A program made the position numbers and the translations under genes. 64,000 nt of DNA from assembly GCF_965363235.1 (NCBI RefSeq), contig NC_134849.1:20238863-20302862 (forward strand), read 5' to 3'. Under the pieces are notes generated by a model. It worked only from the letters and a program-made list of their open reading frames with translations. It had not been told where the DNA came from and ran no database searches. Below, one piece after another: positions 1 to 10,750 of the stretch (position 1 is its first letter; each line of letters begins with the position of its first letter). This DNA comes from Mytilus galloprovincialis (Eukaryota > Mollusca > Bivalvia > Mytilida > Mytilidae).

Positions 1-540
1 TTTAAGAATAAAACTGAATGTGTTTCACTATCGCAAAAATTAAAATAGCATTTTAGTCTAAAATGACAAAATTGCAATAATAAATGCATGCAATAATTTC
101 TGAATTTACAGTAATCACTATTTTACGAAAATTTCCTTTGATTTTACTGACAGATCATTTCCTTTCACAACACAGTCTAGTGATATGAAAAATTATTACT
201 AGAACTAAGGGCCCACATGTCTGTTATAAAATTAACAATGTTGTCATAGGTAAAATAGCGATAAACAGATTATCATTGGTCATCTCAACTTGATTGCTTT
301 TCTCACTTTTTGCTGTAACGGCTCAAGCGAGAAAATCAATGACTAACGATAATCTATAATTACATGTTTATCATTTCAGTCCCATCTTGCCAACAAAGTC
401 TTTTTTAAGAAAACAAATTTTACCCCTTGCTTCTGCTGCATATCTTATAGAAAGAAGATTTAGCTTTCATTTTTTAAACCATTCTACTTGAATGTCACAT
501 TTATAGTTGTAGCTTACTTGGACAACTACATACCTAGTAG
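1..540. other. AT-rich sequence, nothing recognised
   Basis: I see no open frame of note, no inverted-repeat ends and no recognisable repeat in this stretch. It precedes the tandem array that starts near 540 and is probably intergenic or intronic. Confidence 0.5.
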
Positions 541-559
541 GTTATTGAAACATTTAAGT

Positions 560-1190
560 TTTAGGGTATTTTGTTTTATAACATATAGATCTTATTAACT
601 TCAAGAATTATACATAGCTAAGTTCTAGTCAAATTTTAGAGCATTTTGTTTAATATAACTTATAGATCTGATTAACTTCAAGAATAAGACATAGCTAACT
701 TCTAGTCAAGTTTGAGAGCATTTTGTTTTATAATACATTTAGATCTGATTAACTTCCAAGAATAAGACATAGCTAACTTCTAGTCAAGTTTGAGAGCATT
801 TTGTTTTATAATACATTCAAGCATTATAGATATATAACTAATTTTGTAGTCTAGTTTATAGCATTTTTTTCTATTATTCATATAGAAATGATTACTAGGT
901 AGCTTCCAGCATTATACATAGCTAACGTCTAGTCCAGTTTTAGGATGTTCTGTTCTACAATACATTAGGATGTGATAAACTTCAAACATTACACAAACAT
1001 ATGAGAAGCTATATGTTTAGCCACATGTTAGAATTCTTTGTTCTCTGATAAAGAAAAAAATAATTTAGTTACAAGCATTAAACAAACATACCAGTACATC
1101 TCTTCAGCCCAGTGTTAGAATTCTTTGTTCTATGATAGATCAAGATTTTATTTAATTTCAAGCATTATACATAGCTGACTTTTAGTCCAG
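560..1190. repeat. Decaying tandem repeat, about 77-90 bp unit
   Basis: The block gatct(g/t)attaacttc followed by acatagctaacttctagtc and gcattttgttttata recurs. The three best units start at 588, 665 and 742, giving a period of 77 bp. Older, more diverged units follow near 810, 887, 966, 1041 and 1131. Divergence rises to the right, so the youngest duplications are at 588-820. No coding potential is seen. Confidence 0.75.
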
Positions 1191-2028
1191 ATAAAATAAA
1201 TCTTTCCATGGTCACTATAGAGAATGATGGATTCTATGTTATTTATGCAAATATTAAATAAATTACTAGCTGATCATAGTTATATCATATGCAAGTTTTT
1301 ACAAACTTGTAAGGTCCACATTATTTTTTTGTTGCATGTTATAAATGATAATTATAATTTCACACTATTTTGCAATCAACAATGTTCTATATAATCTATT
1401 TTGTTATAACTTATTGTTGTGATATGTTAAATATATATTATAAGTATTGTATATTTTAATTTATTAAATGTTATATTTGTTTTTGTTGACATTTATGATT
1501 ACAAATTGATAAAACTGTACAGCCCAAACTGTCTGGATGGGGTTTTAGAAAACAGAATGTTCAATTAAATGTGCAGATTAAAGAGTAAACCGTTTAAAGA
1601 ACAGAGAAAAATATGCCCTAAAGAAAGAATAACCGGATGCTTAAATATAAAGAATAGATAATAAAAAAGCAAAATTTACACAGAATAGAATAAAAAAACA
1701 CCTTAAAAATTAAAGTATACAAATTTGAAGGACCCATCACCTTCCAGACCCCCATAGTAGTGAAAAGCAAGAAATCCTGACAGGGGATCAAAATATTAGA
1801 TATAAATATATTCTAATCTTTTGATGTCACGAAATGAGTGATCCCATTGGTTAACACCTAAATAAAATTCAGTTTTGTTTAAAGTAGATATTTAATAAAC
1901 AATGCTAACTCAAGCTCTAATGATCTTTCAAATTGACTGAATAACAAAATATATACACAGATATATTCCAAAGTCATAAAAACAACATTATTTAAAACAT
2001 ACAGTGCATGGTAAGATAATAGAAAAAG
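1191..2028. other. AT-rich sequence, nothing recognised
   Basis: No conserved frame, inverted ends or tandem structure seen. It separates the tandem array from an interspersed repeat copy. Confidence 0.4.
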
Positions 2029-2220
2029 ATAAAAAAAAAAAAAAAAGAAGATGTGGTATGATTGCCAATGAGACAACTCTCCATAACAACTATAGGTCAC
2101 TGTACCACCTTCAACAATGAGCAAAGCCCATACAGCATAGTTTGCCATAAAAGGCCCCAAAATGAGAGGCTGTTGTAGGAGTGCTAATAAGACAACTCTC
2201 CATCCAACTCACAACGTGTA
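2029..2220 (+). repeat. Short interspersed repeat (SINE-like), poly-A next to it
   Basis: A run of A at 2032-2046 is followed by tgtggtatgattgccaatg and agacaactctccat. The same words occur, often in the other orientation, at 15130-15185, 40640-40790, 44209-44372, 60480-60655 and 63311-63410. This multi-copy family is, to my recollection, very common in mussel DNA and cDNA. The tail at 2180-2215 repeats the gacaactctccat word. Open frames crossing it are incidental. Confidence 0.65.
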
Positions 2221-2297
2221 AAAAGGAGTAGGTCCGGTAAGAGCCGATTTGGGCCTCAAATTTCAGGTTCATCTGACGTAAGTTTTCTGACACTTTT

Positions 2298-4114
2298 TAT
2301 ACGACCGCAAATTTTGAAAAAATTTTCGTCGTATATTGCTATCACGTTGGCGTCGGCGTCGTCGTCGTCGTCCGTCGTCCGAATACTTTTAGTTTTCGCA
2401 CTCTAACTTTAGTAAAAGTGAATGGAAATCTATGAAATTTTAACACAAGGTTTATGACCACAAAAGGAAGGTTGGTATTGATTTTGGGAGTTTTGGTCCC
2501 AACATTTTAGGAATTAGGGGCCAAAAAGGGCCCAAATAAGCATTTTCTTGGTTTTCGCACTATAACTTTAGTTTAAGTTAATAGAAATCTATGAAATTTT
2601 GACACAAGGTTTATGACCACAAAAGAACGGTTGGGATTGATTTTGGGAGTTTAAGTCCCAACAGTTTAGGAATTAGGGGCCAAAAAGGGACCCAAATAAG
2701 CATTTTTCTTGGTTTTCGCACCATAACGTTAGTATAAGTAAATAGAAATCTATGAAATTTAAACACAAGGTTTATGACCATAAAAGAAAGGTTGGGTTTG
2801 ATTTTGGGAGTTTTGGTCCCAACATAATAAGGGCCCAAAGGGTCCAAAATTAAACTTTTGTTTGATTTCATCAAAATTGAATAATTGGGGTTCTTTGATA
2901 TGCTGAATCTAACTGTCATGACTGTGTATGTAGATTCTTAACTTTTGGTCCCGTTTTCAAATTGGTCTACATTAAGGTCCAAAGGGTCCAAAATTAAACT
3001 TAGTTTGATTTTGACAAAAAATGAATCAGTTAGGTTCTTTGATATGCTGAATCTAAAAATGTACTTAGATTCTTGATTATTGGCCCAGTTTTCAAGTTGG
3101 TCCAAATCGGGGTCCAAAATTAAACTTTGTTTGATTTCATCAAAAATTGAATAAATGGGGTTCTTTGATATACCAAATCTAACTGTGTATGTAGATTCTT
3201 CATTTTTGGTCCTGTTTTCAAATTGGTCTACACTAAAGTCCAAAGGGTCCAAAATTAAACTTAGTCTGATTTTAACAAAAATTGAAATCTTGAAGTTCTT
3301 TGATATGCTGAATCCAAAAATGTACTTAGATTTTTTATTATGGGCCCAGTTTTCAAGTTGGTCCAAATCAGGATCTAAAATTATTATATTAAGTATTGTG
3401 CAATAGCAAGTCTTTTCAATTGCACAGTATTGCGCAATGGCAAGAAATATCTAATTGCACAATATTGTGAAATATCAAATTTTTTTTTAATTAGAGTTAT
3501 CTTTCTTTGTCCAGAATAGTAAGCAAGAAATATCTAATTGCAAAATATTGTGCAATAGCAAGATTTTTTTTTAATTGGAGTTATCTTTCTTTGTCCAGAA
3601 TCAACTTAAATCTTTGTTATATACAATATACAATGTATATTCACTTTTTACTACCAACTGATAAATTAAAATAATCTTTACCATTCAGTGATAACAAGCA
3701 GTTTTTTTACATCTTAATATTTTATGATGTATTTAAATGAGTAGTTATTGTTGCAAACTCCATTAGAAATTTTAATTGAGATTAGTTTTGGAATAAGGGA
3801 AAGGGGGATGTGATTAAAAAAATTGGGTTCAATTTTTCTCATTTGAAATTTCATAAATAAAAAAGAAAATTTCTTCAAACATTTTTTTGAGAGGATTAAT
3901 ATTCAACAGCATAGTGAATTGCTCTAAGAGAAACAAAAATTTTAAGTTCATTAGAACACATTCATTCTGTGTCAGAAACCTATGCTGTGTCAACTATTTA
4001 ATCACAATCCAAATTTAGAGCTGAATCCAGCTTGAATGTTGTGTCCATACTTGCCCTAACCGTTCAGGGTTCAACCTCTGCGGTCGTATAAAGCTACGCC
4101 CTGCGGAGCATCTG
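2298..4114. mobile_element. Multi-copy 1.8-kb repeat element, copy A
   Basis: It starts tatacgaccgcaaa and ends tgcggtcgtata followed by a conserved tail (gccctgcggagcatctggtt). The terminal 12 bp are exact inverted repeats (2298-2309 and 4079-4090). Inside are a CGT-rich stretch (2350-2392), three units of about 155 bp beginning ttttcgcac, then four or five units of about 140 bp containing gggtccaaaattaaac. Near 3397-3560 are palindromic words of the type TTGCACAATATTGTGCAA. A second copy lies at 56091-59343. Minus-strand frames over 2611-3366 are periodic artefacts of the array; no transposase is seen, so it is non-autonomous. Confidence 0.75.
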
Positions 4115-4249
4115 GTTAAACACTTAAGTGTCTATTCCATTTGATTCAATTAGTTTATGTGAAAGATTTGAACTGATTTAGTCATTAAAAACGCTACGAT
4201 TCAAGCTCAAATATAACAAATCTGTCAAATATGCCAAAACATGTCACTT

Positions 4250-4411
4250 TTCAGATGGTTTTTGTCAAAAACGAAAGTGGCCGCATCCGTGTTCATCCTC
4301 AACCTTTATATATGTTATGTATTATCATCAAATACAACTTACTTTTCAATATGAAGAATGAACACAAATGCGGCCACTTTCATGTTAGACAGAAACCATC
4401 TAAAATTTAAC
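4250..4411. mobile_element. Short inverted-repeat (hairpin) element
   Basis: The arm agatggtttttgtc...gaaagtggccgcat at 4253-4298 is mirrored at 4362-4410 (atgcggccactttc...gaaaccatct), with roughly 36 of 46 positions matching and a loop of about 65 bp. This is the shape of a MITE or foldback repeat. No target duplication is clear. It lies inside the larger candidate element at 2220-4690. Confidence 0.6.
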
Positions 4412-4439
4412 TAAAATGCTAAAATTGTGAAGATTTCAG

Positions 4440-4570
4440 TAATTTAGCATGACTTGATGATGCTAGTACCCGATATATGTGCATTTATTATAACTGAAGA
4501 GACATGTATTGTCGAAATGCGCATTTGGTGCAAGAACATTGGTACCGTTAATTTTATTATTGTCGAAAAC
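4440..4570 (+). repeat. Interspersed repeat with hammerhead-like core
   Basis: The family word gtcgaaatgcgcat and the tail ttggtaccgttaatttta are, as I recall, widespread in mussel DNA. At 4494-4531 the order is CTGAAGAG, a 4-bp stem GACA/TGTC with loop TGTAT, GAAA, then TGCGC/GTGCA around a 5-base loop. This matches the hammerhead ribozyme order CUGANGA - stem II - GAAA - stem III. The usual UH cleavage site after stem III is absent, so self-cleavage is doubtful. Confidence 0.5.
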
Positions 4571-4699
4571 AGCCCATATTTATGTAGAAGCATTCTACTT
4601 TCCAATAGATAACTAAAAGTTTACATTTTAACAATTTTTAAAACTGCTATATTTTGGGGCCAAAAAGGAGTCTTACCGGACCTTTTCCTTTTAACAATT

Positions 4700-5460
4700 G
4701 GACCCAGTCATGGAGCCTTGGCTCACACCTAACAGCAAGCTATAAAATCCGTTGAATGAATAGTGTTAAACAAATCAAACAGGGTAACCAACGGTCTAGC
4801 CTATATAAAAACGAGAAACACTTATGAACCACACTTACAAATAACAACCACTGTACAACACTGAAAGATTACATATAAATTTTATAAGCATAGTTAAAGT
4901 CATTTTTTTGGAAACTTGCATGCATGTAAAACAAAGTATATCTTGAACATGATATAAGTGAAAATATTGAGAACAGTAGATCATATCAACTACTAGTAAT
5001 AAAAGTTTAACAAGTCAAATAAACCAAACTTGTCACAGATTGTATAGCTTTGATGGAGTCTCTCATACAATGGAATTTGATTCGACTGTCATACCGAAAT
5101 AAAGGCAACAGTAGTATACCGCTGTTCAAAACTCATAAATCCATGGACAAAAAACAAAATCGGGGTAACAAACTAAAACCGAGGGAAACGCATTAAATAT
5201 AAGAGGAGAACAACGACATAACACCGAAACGTAACACACACAGAAACGGACCAAGCATCAGACAAAACACGAGAATAACAAATATAACATGAAAACCAAA
5301 TACATGAATTTGGGGTAGACAAGTACCGTGCCACGTAGTGAGAGGTTTAGCTAGCTATTAAACCAGGTTCAATCCATCATTTTCTACATAAGAAAATGCC
5401 TGTACCAAGTCAGGATTATGACAGTTGTTATCCATTCGTGTGACTTGCCGTTTTGAATTT
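4700..5460. repeat. Two interspersed repeat pieces of mussel type
   Basis: Pieces at 4700-4870 (aaaacgagaaacacttatg region) and 5090-5460 (acgacataacaccgaaacg, then gacaagtaccgtgccacg and aatgcctgtaccaagtcagg) resemble SINE-like repeats I recall as abundant in mussels. The word cctgt(t/c)ccaagt also occurs at 7665-7685 and 60395-60415. No coding function is suggested. Confidence 0.5.
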
Positions 5461-6795
5461 TCCTTTGAGTTCAGTATTTATGTGATTTTACTTTATACGT
5501 ACAATCTGTGATTTTTTATTTAGGTGTTAAATACATGGGATTGTTCATATAATAAGATTAAAAGATTAGTACACAATTTTTGATAGCACCATAGCAGAAA
5601 AATGTAATTGAAACCCTATGGCACTGACTTGGTATCTATATCTTCTAAGTTGTATCACTACTTTTGATACGCATAGAATCTAATGCATTGAGGTTCATAT
5701 TGATGAACATTTCCAGAAATTTGTCAATGTATTATAAGAATCAGTTACAACCAATGCTTAATCCTACAATGCAATGTTCACCTTTCTAAAATTGTCCGTT
5801 TATAAACTTTGAAATTTTTAAGAAACAAAGGTTTCAACTCCTTCAGGCAAAGTTGACTTTAGATGAATTTGGCTATTTATTTTAGATATTTTTGTCATAT
5901 AGCTCTTTAACGGTTTCGATACTTACACATCCTCGGGTTTCAAATGTCCGGCTTAGAGCGTTCCTGATGAAGGTAAATCCAGAAAATCGCATGGAATTAT
6001 TAAACGTGTTGTTTTCAATTTTTTAGTTTTACTGACCACTGATAATCAAATGCAATCTGTACCTTTCAGTTTTTGCAATCACTGATTAATGAAATCGTAG
6101 CAGCAATTAAAAATGTATGTCCCTTTAATATATATACAAACATGATTGTCCCATTAGGATATATGTTTCTCCCCATTGTAATATTTACTCTGTGAAACTG
6201 CCCCTTTTTAATATATTTGACGTTCCAAATCTCTGTATACCTTTATAAAGGAAGAGACCACCAAAACAACAAAATGTAGATTTTCATATCGAAAGGTAAT
6301 TGTGTTTCAATTATATATCTATGAATTATGACCCTTGAACTTGGAATGTTGCCTAAATATACTACACTGCAACCGTTTTTCATGGCAACTCCTTTAAACA
6401 ACACAGCATATTTTCAGGAAAATTGAAGATAAATAGTATGCACGAACTATGCAGATCTGCATACTCACAAGAAATTTTCATCAGTTGACTTTTGTAGTCA
6501 TGAGTTTTGAACTTATTATTTTGTGCAGTAATAGTAAGGTCGTTTGGTATGCGAGCGTGCTCACAACGATTCTTTACTTTTACCTGTAGTGGACCTTATC
6601 CAAGTTATTTATAACAATAAACTATCATACAAATTTAAAGAGAATTCTCCAAGATTTGAAAGTGCAATTTTGGCGTTCACAGATTATTGTGCAGTAATAT
6701 CAACAGATCAACTGATATGCCAGCATTATATGTACACCAGCTTTAACTTTATAATGTAATACTTCACAGTAGATTACAATCAGAAGCACATTGCC
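5461..6795. other. No gene or recognisable element seen
   Basis: AT-rich DNA with only short open frames that show no domain-like composition. The longest (6544-6759, +) has no recognisable motif, so I do not call a gene. Confidence 0.4.
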
Positions 6796-7010
6796 TTAGT
6801 ATAGGGGGAGCAATAAGGGTTCGTAAACATGTTAACAACACCTCGATTTTGGCAAAAACAGTTAACAACAAATACAAAAATGCTGATAACAGTTAACAAA
6901 GTGTGTTAAAAACAGTAAACAGCTTAAATTTGTCTCAGATCACAGTTAACATCACATTAAAAAGGGACAAAAACAAGTTAACATAAAAAGGTACCCTCTC
7001 CCCCTTAGTA
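6796..7010. mobile_element. Small element of reiterated GTTAAC words, possible 6-bp duplication
   Basis: The element starts tagggggagc (6802) and ends ctctccccc (7004), flanked on both sides by ttagta (6796-6801 and 7005-7010). The interior repeats gttaaca at least six times with caaaaacag spacers. A longer relative in reverse orientation lies at 42872-43900 and shares the block with gttaacaacacctcgatttt. No coding frame is present. Confidence 0.6.
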
Positions 7011-7369
7011 GTCTCCTGGTAGCTTACTAGTCTCAAGACCAGAAAGTTGTTGTGTCAATTGCTTATCTGGTGTACACCGAATAACCCGTGTAGCGCAATA
7101 ATTTGGAAATGTGCACCACATTCTTGATTTTTTTTAAAAGACAGAAAATACATTAGTCATTCCTTATTTAAAATATTAAGTTACCCCTGGTCTGGTGCAT
7201 ACCGTCATTGATAAACTTGTCTTCGAACCAACTACTTCCAAATTGGTATGTGCTGCATCTTCACTAAGACAGAAGCATTTAGGAGTTAGAGCAAAGGCTA
7301 ATATAATTGTGTTCTGCAGACTGTTACGTTAAAAACTGTGCGCAGCTTATTTAATTTTCCAATATTAGT

Positions 7370-7740
7370 ATTAAATTGAGAATGGAAGTGGGTAACGTAT
7401 CGGAGAGACTGCAACCCTACCAAAGTGCAGAAAACAACACAAGGCCACTAATTATATAACGGTCTCCAACACACAGAGAAAATACCACACCCGTAGGCGG
7501 CTTCAGCTGGCCCCTATACTAAAATATGTACTAGTTCAGTGAAAAAAGACGTCACACTATACTTCGATACGAGGTTTGGAATTTGACGTGACTGTCATAC
7601 ATGTTTGAGATTTAGCGCTGTTAAATCAGATTCAATCCATGAATTCCAACTTTGAAAATGCCTGTTCCAAGTTTGGAATATGATATTTATTCCATTGCTA
7701 ATTTATGTTCGTCATTGCCATATTGTTCAGTGTGATTTTT
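7370..7740. repeat. Interspersed repeat copies
   Basis: At 7378-7560 the order attgagaatggaa, gagactgcaaccc, aggcggcttcagctggcccc, tactagttcagtg matches the copy at 44895-45075 and part of 43264-43329. At 7640-7700 the words tcaatccatgaattcc and aatgcctgttccaagt relate to the repeat at 5360-5420. These are dispersed non-coding repeats. Confidence 0.6.
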
Positions 7741-8791
7741 TGTCGAGCCTGCAACTTTTGTTGCCGAAAGCTCGACATAGGGATAGTGATCCGGCGGCGG
7801 CGGCGTTAGCTAACTTTTTAAAAGCTTTATATTTTAGAAGGTAGAAGACTTGGATGCTTCATACTTTGTATATAGATGCCTCATGTCACGAACTTTCCCT
7901 CAGTCACATGACCAATGTCCTTGACCTCATTTTCATGGTTCAGTGACTACTTGAAAAGAAAGTTAATATTTTTTGTAATGTTAAATTCTCTCTTATTATA
8001 AGTAATAACTATATTTAGTATGTGCGTACCTTGCAAGGTCCTCATGTCCGTCAGACAGTTTTCACTTGACCTCGACCTCATTTCATGGATCAGTGAACAA
8101 GGTTAAGTTTTGGTGGTCAAGTCCATATCTCAGATACTATAAGCGATAGGGCTAGTATATTCGGTGTATGGAAGGACTGAAAGGTGTACATGTCCAACTG
8201 GCAGGTGTTATCTGACCTTGACCTCATTTTCATGGTTCGGTGGTTATAGTTAAGTTTTTGTGTTTTGGTCTGTTTTTCTTATACTATATGCAATAGGTCT
8301 ACTATATTGGTGTATAGAATGAATTTAAGATGTACATGTCTAGCTGACAGGTTGCATCTGACCTTGACCTCTTTTATATGGTTCAGTGGTCAAAGTTAAG
8401 TTTTTGAGTTTTGGTCTATTTTTCTAATACTTTATGCATTAGGTCAACTATATTTGGTGTATGGAAATATTTTATGATCTATATGTCTGTTACGAAGGTT
8501 TTATATGACCTTGACCTCATTTTAACGGTTCATTGATAAGTGTTAAGTTTTTGTGTTTTGGTCTGTTTTTCTTAATTTATTAGCAATAAGTCAACTATAT
8601 TTGCTGTGTTGAAGAATTGTTAGCTGTACATGTCTGCCTGGCATGGTTCATCTGACCTTGACCTCGTTTTCATGGTTCATTCATCAATGTTTTGTTTTAT
8701 TGGTTAATGGTGAGTTTATGTGACAGTTGTAATAAAACTTTATATTTAAGTCTATCAACATAATATCAATGATTAGTAAAGAAGGCGAGAC
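7741..8791. mobile_element. Hairpin-ended element with six 146-bp monomers
   Basis: It begins tgtcgagcc; positions 7742-7776 form a nested hairpin (GTCGAGC/GCTCGAC enclosing GCAAC/GTTGC). It ends near ggcgagaca, an imperfect inverse of the start. The middle carries six tandem units, each with a ttgacctca(t) and catggttcagtg block near 7918, 8067, 8213, 8359, 8506 and 8652, so the period is 146-147 bp. The last four units contain TGACCTTGACCTC, whose complement includes TCAAGGTCA, the binding consensus of estrogen-related-receptor-type nuclear receptors. Function is unknown and no protein is encoded. Confidence 0.7.
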
Positions 8792-8927
8792 ATTTCAGTG
8801 TGTGCACTCTTGTTTTACATATTCGAACATCGGGTTATATTCGGCTGCTTTTTCATTGTATTTTACTGTTTGTACAAATGCACTGCTGTGTGTTCGTTTA
8901 TTCCAAATTGGTTGAGTTTAGTTATCA

Positions 8928-9012
8928 AAAGTACCCGGATTATTATATAATACTACAGACGCGCGTTTTGTCTACATAAGACTCATCAGTGACGCTAAGA
9001 TCAAAATAGTTA
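8928..9012 (-). repeat. Interspersed repeat with degenerate hammerhead-like core
   Basis: On the minus strand the order is CTGATGAG (8982-8989), a 3-bp stem GTC/GAC, AAAA in place of GAAA, then ACGCGCGTCTG. This parallels the site at 4494-4531 in architecture and in the following words (the GCGCRTCTG segment). The family is common in bivalves as I recall. The changed G of GAAA and the eroded third stem argue that this copy is inactive. Confidence 0.5.
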
Positions 9013-9222
9013 GAAAGCCAAACAAGCAAAAAGTTAAAGAGCATTAATGACCCAAAATTCCAAAAAGTTATGCAAAATAAGACCTTTCATTACCTGTTTA
9101 ATCCCGTCGTATTTAATATTTGATATGTTCTGTTAAATCAAAACTCATCAATTAATTTGATAATATAAAAATCAGCAAAAAGGTATAACAATATTTTTAA
9201 TTCCAGGATTACATTTAAAAAA

Positions 9223-9520
9223 AATATTGCAATAAAAAAACAGACAAAATCAAAGAGGGCGAAAGTTACAAGAGAAACAGTCAAACTCATAGACTGAAAA
9301 TAAACTGAAAACGTCATGGCTAAAAATAAAAAGACAAACAGACAAATAATTGTACACAAGACAAAACATAGAAAACTCGTCAACAACCAACGGACGAGTG
9401 AATACACAACTTAGACGGGTTCTCTGTCCTTTATCTGTCGGCGCTGACAAATACCCACATGTTTCAAGGGAGAGGACCAGCCTAATACACAACTGTCATA
9501 GTCCTGACTTGGTAACAACA
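9223..9520. repeat. Interspersed repeat fragment
   Basis: The words agagggcgaaagttacaaga, acagtcaaactcatagac, aacgtcatggctaaaa and gacaaacagacaaa follow in the order of a repeat I recall as abundant in mussel genomes. The minus-strand hydrophobic frames across it (9138-9492) come from A-rich DNA read backwards and are not called as genes. Confidence 0.55.
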
Positions 9521-10740
9521 TTTTCCTGTTTAAAAGGTAGTAAAAACTTATGTCATTGTTAATTTGTTTCGTTGTATTTTACAAAATTTGGTGAGTAACC
9601 CAAACTGAAAATATCGAAACGATGACAATAATTGTCAATAAATGGGATCTTGCAGCCAACAAACTGTGTGATCATATATCAAAACTTACTAAAATATTCA
9701 AACAAACACTTACAAACAAATTGTGAAAAGCGAGTAAACAAATGTCAAACATACTCATCCCCTCTCGTCCAAAAGTCGGTTTTTTCACTTCTAATTTTCG
9801 TAGAACATGTCTTTCCATTCACTATAAAATGCTTTACATGCATTACTTTTCATTGTAGATAAATTATGAAATGGAACTCTTAACAACAACAATAACGAAG
9901 AGTACAATCCCCTAAGGCATTTTCCATGGGCTTTAAATCTTCATAAAACGGGACCAAGTATTGTCTAAATTTTACAAACTTAAATTTGAACTTGTTCTGC
10001 ATGTTTAGACAGTATAGTATTACAATAAACCACTCGAAAATTTCAATACCTGAATTGCAAAATATTTTCTGTTATTTTTTTTTTTAATTACGTAACAAAA
10101 GTTCTATTTTCTTCTAAAGATGTCTATATTTCTAACTGTTATGTGGAAACATAACTCAAAATAGCAAATGCACATAGTAACCATGTCAATTACTTCTTTT
10201 CAAGTTTTTATTCACGTAAATTACAATTATAACGTATATCTTACTTTCAGAAAATGCATCATTTATTGTTTTTTAAGTAGGTTTAAGAACACACTGAATC
10301 AGACAAAGTACGTCTGTATCTAAAATTAACAAAACTTTTTCTTTGTCTGTAAATGCGGAAATAATTAAAATGTCCTGTTACATGTTTGACTTTCAGTGTA
10401 CAATTTATCAGCGTTAGAGGGCAAACTTTTAGAATCCTGTAAAAAAAAATGGAACTTTAAAGCCGTAAACATTCACAGGAAAATATTACTCTGGTACCGA
10501 ATGTATAGTTTATTATGTTACTCAAATAATTCAGCGCCCTCTTATGGTCAGTGTCCTCCAGAGTTAATGTAGTGATGTCAGTGAGTTGAGTACAACGACT
10601 GGATTATTCGGGTTAAAAATAAGTGAGAGGTTAACTAACGCAGGATATTTAATTAGTTTAACTGTATTAACTGACTACTTGTGGTAACATAGATGGTGAG
10701 AACTAGGGGCTACAAAATAATCTCCATTTCTCTGCGTTAT
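9521..10740. other. Upstream region of the receptor pseudogene
   Basis: Nothing with coding or repeat structure is evident. A possible splice acceptor (ttattacag, ending at 10745) lies just before the receptor start codon, which would fit a 5' UTR intron. I cannot identify the upstream exon or a promoter with confidence. Confidence 0.35.
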
Positions 10741-10750
10741 TACAGCTTCA

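Larger units (their letters stand above)
2220..4690. mobile_element. Candidate outer element around the 1.8-kb repeat
   Basis: At 2221 the sequence reads aaaaggagtaggtccggtaag. Its inverted counterpart cttaccggaccttttccttt lies at 4672-4691. This suggests a larger inverted-repeat element that encloses, or was invaded by, the 2298-4114 repeat and the 4250-4411 hairpin. I found no convincing target duplication, so the call is weak. Confidence 0.35.

Noticed and set aside
2611-3366. Minus-strand open frames of 102 and 142 codons with repeated SILDPL and QLENW words
   Set aside because: They follow the period of a non-coding tandem repeat and change frame with it; the second genomic copy (56091 onward) does not keep them open.
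9138-9492. Hydrophobic minus-strand frames suggesting a small membrane protein
   Set aside because: They come from an A-rich interspersed repeat read on the other strand; hydrophobicity is a by-product of T-rich codons.
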